From SpSt-398 sp041752235 (GTDB lineage: Bacteria > Bacteroidota > Bacteroidia > Chitinophagales > Chitinophagaceae): 64,000 nucleotides of DNA. A program made the translations under genes and the position numbers. Each line of letters opens with the position of its first letter. The first letter of the stretch is position 1. The notes beneath the pieces are model-generated. The model was not told the DNA's origin, did not search any database, and saw only the letters and a list, made by a program, of their open reading frames with translations. Below are positions 35,716 through 44,613 of the stretch, piece after piece. The stretch covers positions 1 to 64,000 of the forward strand of contig JBGSHM010000009.1 in assembly GCA_041752235.1 (NCBI GenBank), given 5' to 3'.

Positions 35716-37713
35716 TTAATGGTGGTGCAAAAAGGCAAATGGTTCAACGAATCGGGTGTTAAGACCGTCTCCGAAATACAGGTTGTATTCGTTCAGGTGC
35801 ATAAGCCCATCTTCGCGCTGGTATTTGTATTGTTGTTCGATCCGGTTGGCATTCCATTCTTTTAGGCCTCGATCGAGCAAATCGGTATCTAATAAGGGTT
35901 TACTTATGCAATATTTAAGCCTGAGATTATCCAGGTCAAATATCATGGTGCAGCCCCCTCTGAACTCAAAGGCATCGGCTGGCTGATCTACATCATCCTG
36001 GGGAACGATGCCAATATTCTGGAGCACTCCATTTTTGACTACTACGCCACAACGTTGGATAAGGGAAAAGACAATCTGGGATACTGTATTTCCTTCGGGG
36101 CTCATCCGGTTGATAAGCCGCAGGTTTTGCAAGGAAAAGGAAGGTCCTGGAATTTTATTGGAAGTGGAAGTCCGGATACCCAGTCTTTCCCAACCATCCG
36201 AGAACAGGAGGCCGGTCAGTTTTTCCAATTCGGCTGAGTGTTCAAATTTTTTGGTGATCCTTCGATGTAACCCGCGCTCCTTTTCGGAGCCACCGATAAA
36301 TTCCTGGGTGATCCGGAATATACTTTCCCGATCTTTTGTAAATAGCACTTCTGTTCGAAAGTCGGACAACAGGGACGTGATATTGGCGAGCATGTCCAGT
36401 GTATCAGGCTGTAAAAGATGTTCGTATTTGTATTGGAGACTTTCTTCGCTCAATGTCTTTATGCCGGTGGGGAAGATGCCACGTCGCCTGAAGGCGTCTA
36501 TAAAAGCAATGCGGTAGCCGCGGTTATCATCGGGCACCAGGTCAATGTCGGCAGTAATGATGGCCCGGAGGTAGTCACCAAAATTTATATCCACGGGTGG
36601 ACAATAATCAAGGGCCCGAATGCATATACTCAGTACATGTTGGGCAGCGGTAGCCGCCTCTACAGAGAGTCTGTTGACAAGGTCCGGGTGAAGTTCACCC
36701 TGGGGCAATATTCCGGTACCATTGCTGGCGATCCGTAGGAGGTCGGCGATCCTTCTTTTATAAATATTCAAAAAGGCTTCGAAGATTGCCGCTACGAGAA
36801 TACTTCCTCGTTTGTGTGGCTCCATTTCATTCCGGTACGCATTGGGGTCGGGCGTATGTGGTTTCCATACCTTTTCTTTTTTATCAAAGAAGCCAATGGC
36901 ATCGCGGAGACTACCATATCCTCCAATGGCCGACCCGAATTGCTGGGCCAATTGCCCAAGCAGGTTTTGGCTGCTCAGGTCGCCCTTTGTCTGGCCTATC
37001 TGATGTTTCAGGACATCCGGAAAGGTAAAATGCTGGAATAAAGCCACTATATCGGAAAAGGCCTCATGAAAGGCCAATACATCCGGATTAGTGGGTTCAT
37101 TGTAAAAAGGGAACATGCCATCGAGAATGGCGTGGGTAACTTCATGGGCAATGATATCATGGCTAAGGCAAGTGAATACCAGGGAGTCGGGCATCTCATT
37201 CACCCCTTGTGCCGGGGAGGAGGAGAAATACCCAAAGAGCAGTGCCTTTTTTAAGGGACTATAATAGGCGTTGGCCTCCCTTAGGGCATGTGGGTAAATA
37301 CGTAGTTTGGGAACATATATTTCATAGGCGCCAGCTTCTTTCACTCGCCGACGCCCCCAGATAACCTGGCGACCCAAGGCCTTTTCAAAGTTCTTGATGG
37401 TGGTCATTGATACGGCATAGACCATTTGCTGGTGAAATTGCGGATTCCCCTCACTTGGGGCAAGGCCCGATTCGGCCAACAAATATTTGTCATCCAGATC
37501 AACCGGTGAATAAAAACGTTTGATGGTAGGATCGTAGTCGATCACCTCAAGATATTCCCCAACAGGCCCTTTTTCAATAGGTTCCCAGGGAATCTTATAG
37601 GTAAGGCAATTGATCCGGGCAGTATCCATCACCAATGAAAGAGATGGATCAAAGGCATAAGCACGCAACTGCCGGAATGTAGGCGGCTTGCTCAACGAAG
37701 GGTTGGGCGACAT
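35716..37713 (-). CDS. Gluzincin-type zinc metallopeptidase of the MBL module
   Basis: A 665-aa protein without signal peptide. The zinc motif is His190-Glu-Val-Thr-His194 (HDIIAHEVTHAILDG), and the third ligand is probably Glu217 in FHEAFSDIVALF, which is the thermolysin-like (M4-type) arrangement. The ~270 residues after the catalytic domain and the C-terminal ~200 residues (about 450-665) show no domain I recognise. It is probably cytosolic, which is unusual for M4-like enzymes. It is translated 10 bp ahead of the MBL gene, so both are one transcript. Confidence 0.85.
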   Translation of the reverse strand: MSPNPSLSKPPTFRQLRAYAFDPSLSLVMDTARINCLTYKIPWEPIEKGPVGEYLEVIDYDPTIKRFYSPVDLDDKYLLAESGLAPSEGNPQFHQQMVYAVSMTTIKNFEKALGRQVIWGRRRVKEAGAYEIYVPKLRIYPHALREANAYYSPLKKALLFGYFSSSPAQGVNEMPDSLVFTCLSHDIIAHEVTHAILDGMFPFYNEPTNPDVLAFHEAFSDIVALFQHFTFPDVLKHQIGQTKGDLSSQNLLGQLAQQFGSAIGGYGSLRDAIGFFDKKEKVWKPHTPDPNAYRNEMEPHKRGSILVAAIFEAFLNIYKRRIADLLRIASNGTGILPQGELHPDLVNRLSVEAATAAQHVLSICIRALDYCPPVDINFGDYLRAIITADIDLVPDDNRGYRIAFIDAFRRRGIFPTGIKTLSEESLQYKYEHLLQPDTLDMLANITSLLSDFRTEVLFTKDRESIFRITQEFIGGSEKERGLHRRITKKFEHSAELEKLTGLLFSDGWERLGIRTSTSNKIPGPSFSLQNLRLINRMSPEGNTVSQIVFSLIQRCGVVVKNGVLQNIGIVPQDDVDQPADAFEFRGGCTMIFDLDNLRLKYCISKPLLDTDLLDRGLKEWNANRIEQQYKYQREDGLMHLNEYNLYFGDGLNTRFVEPFAFLHHH

Positions 37714-37939
37714 ACATCATGGTTTAAGTTTCAAAATGATGCTACAAGCCTTTTTGGAAATGTTTTACAAGGGAGGAGAGAATAATTCAGTCAGAGGAAG
37801 GTCAGAAAATTTATTGAAATAACCATGAGATTTTAAAATGGTAGCAATTAGTTCATGGTAATAACAAATTTATTGCCCAAAGAAAACATGGGGTACCCCA
37901 TTTTCTTCCAGTTGTTCTATGTGTGATGCAAGAAAGTTT

Positions 37940-38125
37940 TTAAGCTCCCAGCGCTTTCAAGGCCTCATACACCAGGAAGGCGGGCCATACGATCGCTTTT
38001 AATAAACCCAATACGCCTGGCCAGAAACTGGTGGCTTGCATGATGTAATATACTGCTGCACCGATCATTCCCAGCCCATACACTGCATTGCAGGAAGTGC
38101 CGTGTTTTTTTACGTTATGTTCCAT
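37940..38125 (-). CDS. Small membrane protein
   Basis: A 61-aa protein with two hydrophobic segments (YGLGMIGAAVYYIMQATSFW and VLGLLKAIVWPAFLVYEAL). The form is that of a small conserved membrane protein widespread in bacteria; function unknown. Gap 37714-37939 before it holds nothing I can name. Confidence 0.75.
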   Translation of the reverse strand: MEHNVKKHGTSCNAVYGLGMIGAAVYYIMQATSFWPGVLGLLKAIVWPAFLVYEALKALGA

Positions 38126-38218
38126 AGTTGACCTTAACAGGGAGATTTTGTATTTAGGAAAGGTAGGGGGTTGGTTGATTGGGAAGTATGACCTGGGTCA
38201 GTAATCTTACGGTCCGGA

Positions 38219-38245
38219 AGCCTCAGGACACAGAAAGCACAGAAA
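38219..38245. repeat. Short 9-bp-period CACAGAAAG stretch
   Basis: GGACACAGAAAGCACAGAAA is a short direct repeat of the 9-bp family also seen at 60708-60735. No clear inverted partner is present. Confidence 0.5.
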
Positions 38246-38332
38246 TTTCGTTCGTTGGTAGAAAAAAGAAACCCGGCGGGTTCTAAACGACATCCACACC
38301 GGGCGCTTCTCAAAAAACGAACGTTAAATCCT

Positions 38333-39049
38333 TTAGATCGGCCTGACCTTTCCGCTGCCACTGATCTGAGTGATCACCTGAGGGGTTCCGGAATAAAACA
38401 CAGAACCACTGCCACTTATATGGGCATCCAGGGTTTGAGACACTTTTAACCGGATATCCCCGCTGCCGCTGATATGCGTGTCGGCCGTGGTAGCCTGCAC
38501 ACCAACAAAACTCATGGTGCCACTGCCGCTGATCTGTAATTCTTCGTGACCCACCGTGCCGGCATAGATATTCATGTCGCCACTACCACTGATCCGTGCA
38601 TCCAGGATACCAGCTACCTGGGTTTCCTGTACACTGATATTCCCACTGCCACTTACCTGCAAGGTCAGGTTATTGCTGATATTGTTACCCAACAGGTCCA
38701 TATTACCAGAACCGCTGAGTTTAAGGTAATCCGCATAGGGCATGGTAATGTCCACTTTCACTTGTTGGCTGTTTTTTACATATACCCCATGCTCATAATC
38801 AATATTCAATACCCCGCCGTTGACTTCGGTCTCCAATACATTCAGGATATTTTGCTGGGCACTTACTTCCACATTCAAAGTGGCCCCGATCCGGATATTT
38901 ACCTGGCCGCCAAAGGCTGCTGATACACCGGTAAAGTTGTTTACTGTTCTTGTTTCAGTCACCACAGGACCCGTGCCTACGACTTTCTCACAGGAGGTGA
39001 AACTAAAGAGCGCGATTGCGGCCATCAGGGCCAGAAATGTCTTTTTCAT
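38333..39049 (-). CDS. Head-GIN domain lipoprotein
   Basis: A 238-aa lipoprotein (lipobox FTSCEK) of the DUF2807 head-GIN type. After the head (PVVTETRTVNNFTGVSAAFGGQVNIRIG) it has regular beta-helix turns marked by the recurring LSGSGNMDL, VSGSGNISV, ISGSGDMNI, ISGSGTMSF, ISGSGDIRL, ISGSGSVFY and ISGSGKVRP. It probably forms a right-handed parallel beta structure at the periplasm or surface. No enzyme motif is visible. Confidence 0.93.
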   Translation of the reverse strand: MKKTFLALMAAIALFSFTSCEKVVGTGPVVTETRTVNNFTGVSAAFGGQVNIRIGATLNVEVSAQQNILNVLETEVNGGVLNIDYEHGVYVKNSQQVKVDITMPYADYLKLSGSGNMDLLGNNISNNLTLQVSGSGNISVQETQVAGILDARISGSGDMNIYAGTVGHEELQISGSGTMSFVGVQATTADTHISGSGDIRLKVSQTLDAHISGSGSVFYSGTPQVITQISGSGKVRPI

Positions 39050-39159
39050 GTTTAATGCTATTATTTATGATCAAAATTTTTTATGGTTTTCCATGAGACG
39101 GATGTTGAAATATTTTTGTTACATCACTGTGACAGGCGGTTTTTTTGCCTGACCAGCGA

Positions 39160-41493
39160 TCAGAATTCGATTTTATAATTCAGGATGGGGATCATACCGG
39201 TTTGGTTCAGGTTCTTGATCTGGTTTTCCTCTTTATCATAATACTGGCTGAACAGGTTCAGGCGATTGGTGATATTCTGGATATCCAGCGACAGGGTGGT
39301 CGTATGCTTTCTCCGGTTCCATTTCACACTTACCCGAAGGTCGGTTCGGAAATAAGCCGGGTTTTGCTGGCTATAGGCTTGTTTTTCTTTGTACACCGTA
39401 TACCCTGCCTGCTGAGAAGCGGCGAGATCAATGGGTGTGGTACGCAAACCTCCGGCGACAATGGTTTTTAAGTTTATCCCCAATGTCTTTTGCTTACGTT
39501 CATTGTAAAAATCTTTACCTGTGATCAGGGTGGTGATGTAGTTGCCATTGAACCGGGTATTTCTTTCAACTCCATCCAGGGCCGTGTATTTGGATTGATA
39601 CAGTGAATTGCTCAGCGTGAGGTAGAAATTGTTATGGAGATATCTTTCTATCGAGATCTCTATCCCATAATTTCGCCCTTTACCCTGGTTCACCATTGGG
39701 TCAGTCACGTATTCATATTCTACATTGAGGGAGGAAAGCGTGCTGCTGTCATGCGCGGCCACGGGTACATCAAATAAATGCTGATAGTACAGCTCTGTTT
39801 TTATTTGCAGTTTGGCAGCCGGACGAAATCCATAGGATAGCACATAGTGATGCGCCTTGGTGAAACCTAAATCTTTATTCGGCATATCAAATCCTCCATT
39901 ATTCAATGACCGCTCCGCGAAATACACATTCAAGGTTTGTATCTGACTGTGTAATCCGTAGGCTACTGCCAGGCTATTTTTGTTGTTGATATTCCATTTG
40001 GCGGACAGTCTTGGTTCTACCGCCTCGCTTCCATTGTGTGCCAGGTGCAGGTAATGAAGTCCGGCGTGCAGGCTCAGGTCATTTGACATTTTGTATTGCC
40101 ATTGCAGAAATGCTTGTTGCGTAGATGTATGCCCTTTGCTGTTGAGTACCACTTCCAGCGGATCATCTTCATGGTCTGCCGACAAACGGTAGAATTGGTA
40201 ATGGATCTGTTTTTGAATAAATCCACCACGAAGCAATAGCCGGTTGCTGAATTTATAATCCAGTTTGGTATTAAAAAGGATATTCTTTGTGGTCATTTTT
40301 TCAAAGTAAGTCTTACGTAATGAGAGATCATCTTCGGTAAAATCTTCATCATAGCTGATGCGGGTTCCCGACAGACCGATAGCGGAATTGATCTTAAGAT
40401 TTTTCCCCACCAGTAAGGAGTGGGTAATTCCAGCCATGCCGGTATTGGAGACAAAGTCTGCCAGGTAGCGGTCACGTTTTGTTTCCCATTTGGATGAATC
40501 CTTTCCCGGGTCATAGTACTGGTCACTCAACCCGCCAAAACCAAAGACGCTAAAGTTTCCTGCTTTTTTAGTGGGCAGAAAGATATTGAATGAGAGGTCC
40601 TGGAAATTTGTCACATTATCATCAGGTAGTACACCTATTTTATTCAACAGGGTCAGTGTGGAATACCGGTAATTGATGAGATAAGAACCTTTGTACTTTT
40701 TAGAGAAAGGTCCTTCCATGGCTGCGTTCAAACCCAGCACCCCAGCCTGTAAGGAGTATTCCCTTTTTTCATCATTGCCCTTGCGTAATTTAATGTCAAA
40801 CACCCCGCTCAGGGCATTGCCATATTCTGCGGCAAAAGCGCCGGTGATAAAATCGGAATTGGACAGGAGTTGTGAACTCAGGATGGATATACCGCCCCCG
40901 CTCAGTCCGGGCTGGCTAAAGTGGTTGGGGGAAGGAATATCCATACCCTCCATTCTCCATAATAGGCCGGTGGGTGAATTACCCCGGATGATGATATTGT
41001 TGTTTCCATCGTCATTGGCCATTACACCCGGAAAAGCGGTAGCCATGCGTAAGGGATCATTTACCGCCGCGGCATACCGTTGTGTTTCCTCCACCGTAAA
41101 AGCGCGTGCACTCACCACACTCATATCATTCAAAGGCCGGTTCTTTTTGCCATTGGCTTTTACAATCACTTCCTGCATGCTCTTGACTTCGGCTTCCAGC
41201 GAAAGGTTCAGGATGGTTTCTTTGCCCGAGTTGACAGTGATATTGTCGAGTACGATTTCTTTAAAACCAGCATAGGTGATCCGGAGTGAATAATTTCCCG
41301 GGGCCAGGTCTTTGAAACGGAAATTTCCTGCTGCATCACTGGTTGTGTTTTGCTGCTCATTCAGGGATATCGTAGCACCAGCCAGAGGCTCTTTCAGGGC
41401 CTGATCGGTTATGGTGCCTCTAAGTTGCTGAAGCTGTTGGGCCTGTACGGAAATGGAAAAGGCCAGGATAAGGGGTAAAATCAAAAATTTCAT
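39160..41493 (-). CDS. TonB-dependent receptor with carboxypeptidase-regulatory N-terminus
   Basis: A 777-aa outer-membrane receptor. After a signal peptide (MKFLILPLILAFSISVQAQ) comes a CarboxypepD_reg-like domain (LRGTITDQALKEPLAGATISL), then a plug (RYAAAVNDPLRMATAFPGV, IIIRGNSPTGLLWRMEGMD) and a beta-barrel. There is no STN domain, so it does not signal through FecR by itself. It lies 3' of the sigma/FecR/STN cassette on the same strand, separated by a 7-bp-type repeat, and could be a further target or an independent gene. Substrate unknown. Confidence 0.92.
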   Translation of the reverse strand: MKFLILPLILAFSISVQAQQLQQLRGTITDQALKEPLAGATISLNEQQNTTSDAAGNFRFKDLAPGNYSLRITYAGFKEIVLDNITVNSGKETILNLSLEAEVKSMQEVIVKANGKKNRPLNDMSVVSARAFTVEETQRYAAAVNDPLRMATAFPGVMANDDGNNNIIIRGNSPTGLLWRMEGMDIPSPNHFSQPGLSGGGISILSSQLLSNSDFITGAFAAEYGNALSGVFDIKLRKGNDEKREYSLQAGVLGLNAAMEGPFSKKYKGSYLINYRYSTLTLLNKIGVLPDDNVTNFQDLSFNIFLPTKKAGNFSVFGFGGLSDQYYDPGKDSSKWETKRDRYLADFVSNTGMAGITHSLLVGKNLKINSAIGLSGTRISYDEDFTEDDLSLRKTYFEKMTTKNILFNTKLDYKFSNRLLLRGGFIQKQIHYQFYRLSADHEDDPLEVVLNSKGHTSTQQAFLQWQYKMSNDLSLHAGLHYLHLAHNGSEAVEPRLSAKWNINNKNSLAVAYGLHSQIQTLNVYFAERSLNNGGFDMPNKDLGFTKAHHYVLSYGFRPAAKLQIKTELYYQHLFDVPVAAHDSSTLSSLNVEYEYVTDPMVNQGKGRNYGIEISIERYLHNNFYLTLSNSLYQSKYTALDGVERNTRFNGNYITTLITGKDFYNERKQKTLGINLKTIVAGGLRTTPIDLAASQQAGYTVYKEKQAYSQQNPAYFRTDLRVSVKWNRRKHTTTLSLDIQNITNRLNLFSQYYDKEENQIKNLNQTGMIPILNYKIEF

Positions 41494-41570
41494 GTCGATT
41501 GCAATTGGTTATTTGCGGGTATAACAACCATGTGGGGGAAGACCCCTATGCGTTAACAAGAAATTAAGAA

Positions 41571-41688
41571 ACGTGAGAGGAGAATCGTGAGTCGTGAGAC
41601 GTGAGTCGTGAGTCGTGAATCGTGAGTCGTGAGTGGTGAGTAGGGATCTCACGCCTCACGTCTCACGACTCACGTCTCACCTCTCTCG
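41571..41688. repeat. 7-bp-period palindromic repeat, GTGAGTC family
   Basis: The left arm (41571-41641) is about ten GTGAGTC-like heptamers, and the right arm (41648-41687) is the complement (CTCACGCCTCACGTCTCACG). It abuts the stop codon at 41690. Same sequence family as 10008-10120. Confidence 0.88.
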
Positions 41689-41689
41689 A

Positions 41690-43540
41690 TCAGAAGAAGT
41701 TAACTCCCACATTCCATCCCAACCATCCATTCACAAAGGGCCCAAAGTCGTAGGTCCTGGCATAAGTGGGAATTATGGGATACTTGTATCCGGCGACTCC
41801 GGTGGTTTGTTTGGAGAAAAGTACATTCAGTGCCGGTCCGCCGTAGATCGAAATGAATTTATTGATCTTGACATTCAGATTTATCTGTGCACGGTTCAAT
41901 AAATTGATATTATCCCAACTACCTGCATACAGGTATTGAGAGATGATTTCGGGGTTGAAGAAAAGCGTTTTCTTTTTATTAAAGGGCAATTCACTGCCCA
42001 GGCCATACCCAAAGGCAAAAAGTTTTTGCTGGTCATCCGAGCGCATGCCCGCCTGGAGGATGCTGTAAAATTTTGAATTCCCGGTTTTGAAAGCGGCATT
42101 TACATCGGTCATATCATTGGCGGTGATACTGAGTTTGTGATAGCCTTTGAGCACAATATTGATCAATCCGATGCTGTATCCATCGGAGGAATCAACAATA
42201 TTGATCAGACCAAACTGTACGCCCTTTAATCTTTTGGCATAGTTGATCACGCCGGCGATCTGTACCCCGTTCATGCTGCGGTTGCTGAAATTAAATACTC
42301 CGCCGATCTGCACACCTTTAACGGTATTGCGGGCATAGTTCCCTACACCGGCTGCCTGCCAGCCGCGTACACTGTCGTTGACATGATTGTACACTCCCCC
42401 TACCTGAAATCCTTTGAAGGCGCCTCGGACATAATTACTCACACCGGCTGATTGAAAGCCAAAAGTGGAACCCAGATTGGTATTGTGTACGCCGGCAAGC
42501 TGCATGCCCCTGACCTCGCCGCCCACAATATTGAATACACCGGCGCCCTGAAAGAAATAGACATCTTTTTTATCAATATTAAATATCCCACCGATCTCGA
42601 TGCCTTGTGTGCCCGCCGTATAACCACCCAGCACATTCAGGGAGAATTTATTGATGACCTGTGAACTTAATTTTCCGTGTGAACTAAGCCCGGGTATCAG
42701 TGAAACCTGAAAGGGTCTTTCGGTAAAGAATTTCTTCAGGTTGAGGCTTTGGATCTTTTGTCCGGATGTAAGCAGGAATTTCCCCATGCCGGTACGTTCC
42801 ACTTTTCCCAGATCGGCATAGGAGAGCGAATCGGTGGGAATGATCTTTGTCGCCTGCAGGGAATCGGGAATCAGGTAATCCAGTGGTGTAACCGTCGTAT
42901 TTTCCTCGGCATCAGTGGCGGGTATCATCGTGATGGTTACCTCCTGTGTATGACGGGGCGAAAGTTTGATCATGGTATCGGCATAGAATTCCTTACTCAC
43001 ATTTAACTCGATCGCGGAGGCCTTGCTGCTTTTAAACCGTATTTTAAAATATCCTTCGTGATTGGTCAGGGCGGCAACGAGTAATTTTTTTTCATACACA
43101 CTTGCATCACGAATGGCAAGTCCATTGTTTTCGTTGTACACAAACCCGGAGATGGTAAAGATCCGGTCTTCCTTTTCCTCCACTTTTGTCACCATTGTCA
43201 TCCGGATCGGGGCTTTTTTGATAATGATGAAATTGCCGCTTTCTTTGAACTCATAGGTATCATTGAATAGGAGCGAGAGGATCTCTTTTACCGATTTATT
43301 GGAAACAGATAAATTAACCAGGCTGTCTTTGTTGATGATGCTCGAATTGTAAGAGAAGTAGAAATCACCTTTGTTGCTGATGATCTCCAGGACATTGTCG
43401 AGCCGCTGGTTTTTAAGATTAAGCGAAATGGGTCTTGACAGCAATTGGGCGACACTACCAATGGAGCTTAGTGTTATGATCAGGAAGATCAAAATGGCTT
43501 TGAGGGGCTTGTTTGGCCGGATATGGAGATGGCATTCCAT
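41690..43540 (-). CDS. STN-domain protein with LA_2272-like surface repeats
   Basis: A 616-aa protein. A signal segment (ILIFLIITLSSIGSVAQ) precedes an STN domain (about 35-90), then a carboxypeptidase-regulatory-like segment (ISGFVYNENNGLAIRDASVYE, about 130-200). Residues ~320-490 are tandem repeats with GVQ-x-GGV-x-N and AGV-x-N-Y motifs, as in LA_2272-type surface-repeat proteins. The C-terminus has strand-like segments (PFNKKKTLFFNPEIISQYL) suggestive of a membrane barrel. It follows fecR by 8 bp, so its STN domain probably signals to FecR. The usual SusC-like receptor is missing. Confidence 0.8.
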   Translation of the reverse strand: MECHLHIRPNKPLKAILIFLIITLSSIGSVAQLLSRPISLNLKNQRLDNVLEIISNKGDFYFSYNSSIINKDSLVNLSVSNKSVKEILSLLFNDTYEFKESGNFIIIKKAPIRMTMVTKVEEKEDRIFTISGFVYNENNGLAIRDASVYEKKLLVAALTNHEGYFKIRFKSSKASAIELNVSKEFYADTMIKLSPRHTQEVTITMIPATDAEENTTVTPLDYLIPDSLQATKIIPTDSLSYADLGKVERTGMGKFLLTSGQKIQSLNLKKFFTERPFQVSLIPGLSSHGKLSSQVINKFSLNVLGGYTAGTQGIEIGGIFNIDKKDVYFFQGAGVFNIVGGEVRGMQLAGVHNTNLGSTFGFQSAGVSNYVRGAFKGFQVGGVYNHVNDSVRGWQAAGVGNYARNTVKGVQIGGVFNFSNRSMNGVQIAGVINYAKRLKGVQFGLINIVDSSDGYSIGLINIVLKGYHKLSITANDMTDVNAAFKTGNSKFYSILQAGMRSDDQQKLFAFGYGLGSELPFNKKKTLFFNPEIISQYLYAGSWDNINLLNRAQINLNVKINKFISIYGGPALNVLFSKQTTGVAGYKYPIIPTYARTYDFGPFVNGWLGWNVGVNFF

Positions 43541-43548
43541 GGAAAATA

Positions 43549-44607
43549 TTATTCGAGGATGATCCTGTTTTCTTCTTTGGTGACTTTGATATCAAAGGTC
43601 AGACTGATGACTTTTAGTACCTGATCGAGGGATTCGTTATTGAATGTGGCGTTCATGGGCAGGTTACGCAGTTCTTCACGCCCGATCACGATATCGGTTT
43701 GGTAGGCTTGCTTGATCACTTCCACCAGTTTCCAGAGCGGGGTATTGTCACAAACAAATTCTTTGCTGCGGTAATAATTATAGAGTTTGTCGGAAACCTT
43801 TTCTTTGGCTATTGTTCCCCCGGCATTGAAAACGATCCTTTCGCCCGCCCGCAGTTCCACCGACTGGCCTGAGGTGGCTACACGTACAATGCCTGTTTCT
43901 ACAATGATCTCAGTACTTTCTTTTTCCGCTTTGATATTAAAAGAGGTACCTACTACGGTCACTTCAATGCTATCAACGGAAATTATAAATGGTTTCTCCT
44001 TATCGGGTGTGATATTGAAAAAGGCTTCGCCCTTTAGCGCCACCGCTCTTTTATCTCCCTTGAATTTAGAAGGATAGGAGAGTGAAGATGCTTTGTTGAG
44101 GGTGATGATGGAACCGTCAGAGAGGGTATCAATCTTAACTTCATTGCCTGAGTTGAGGGCCAGTTGTTGAACCTGATTTTTATTGACCAGCAAAAATCCA
44201 ATGAAAGAGATTGCGGCTAACAGGATTATAGAGGCAGCCACCCTTGGTAACACGAATTTCACGGAAGACACGGATTTCACGGATTTGTCGAATTTCACGG
44301 AGGGGGAAGAATCTGAGTCATTCGTCTCCTTCGTGTAATTCGTGTTCTCTGCGTTCACCGCGGAATCCCCTGCACTCATCCGATATTGAAGTCTTTGCCA
44401 TGCTTTTTCCTCATTCACCTCCGCAGTAATTGCCAGGCTTTGGGCGGCATCCCAAATGGTTTTGAACTGGTCGAAGTATTGCTGGTTTTCCTTTTGGTCG
44501 GACATCCAGGCTGTTACTTGCTGGCGTTCTTCGGGTGACGCCTCCTCCAGCAGGTATTTTACCAGCAGTTCATCGGTGATATGGTTGAAATTTGTCTCCA
44601 GGATCAA
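43549..44607 (-). CDS. FecR-family anti-sigma factor
   Basis: A 352-aa transmembrane regulator. The cytoplasmic N-terminus (LLVKYLLEEASPEERQQVTAWM) binds the sigma factor. One membrane segment is at about 125-147 (VAASIILLAAISFIGFLLVN). The periplasmic FecR domain holds VALKGEAFFNI, VVGTSFNIKA and LRAGERIVF, and a C-terminal STN-like interaction part follows (LEVV-type VEVIKQAYQTDIV). Residues ~83-119, just before the membrane segment, are encoded by a 9-bp-period palindromic element (44251-44360). It starts 6 bp after the sigma gene. Confidence 0.93.
   Translation of the reverse strand: MILETNFNHITDELLVKYLLEEASPEERQQVTAWMSDQKENQQYFDQFKTIWDAAQSLAITAEVNEEKAWQRLQYRMSAGDSAVNAENTNYTKETNDSDSSPSVKFDKSVKSVSSVKFVLPRVAASIILLAAISFIGFLLVNKNQVQQLALNSGNEVKIDTLSDGSIITLNKASSLSYPSKFKGDKRAVALKGEAFFNITPDKEKPFIISVDSIEVTVVGTSFNIKAEKESTEIIVETGIVRVATSGQSVELRAGERIVFNAGGTIAKEKVSDKLYNYYRSKEFVCDNTPLWKLVEVIKQAYQTDIVIGREELRNLPMNATFNNESLDQVLKVISLTFDIKVTKEENRIILE
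44251..44360. repeat. 9-bp-period inverted element inside the fecR reading frame
   Basis: CACGAATTT, CACGGAAGA, CACGGATTT, CACGGATTT, GTCGAATTT, CACGGAGGG in strict 9-bp register (44251-44304), followed by opposite-sense TTCGTGTAA, TTCGTGTTC units (to about 44360). It encodes about 37 residues (Asn/Thr/Glu/Ser/Val/Lys) between FecR's cytoplasmic domain and its membrane segment, in frame. Confidence 0.8.
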
Positions 44608-44613
44608 TGATTT

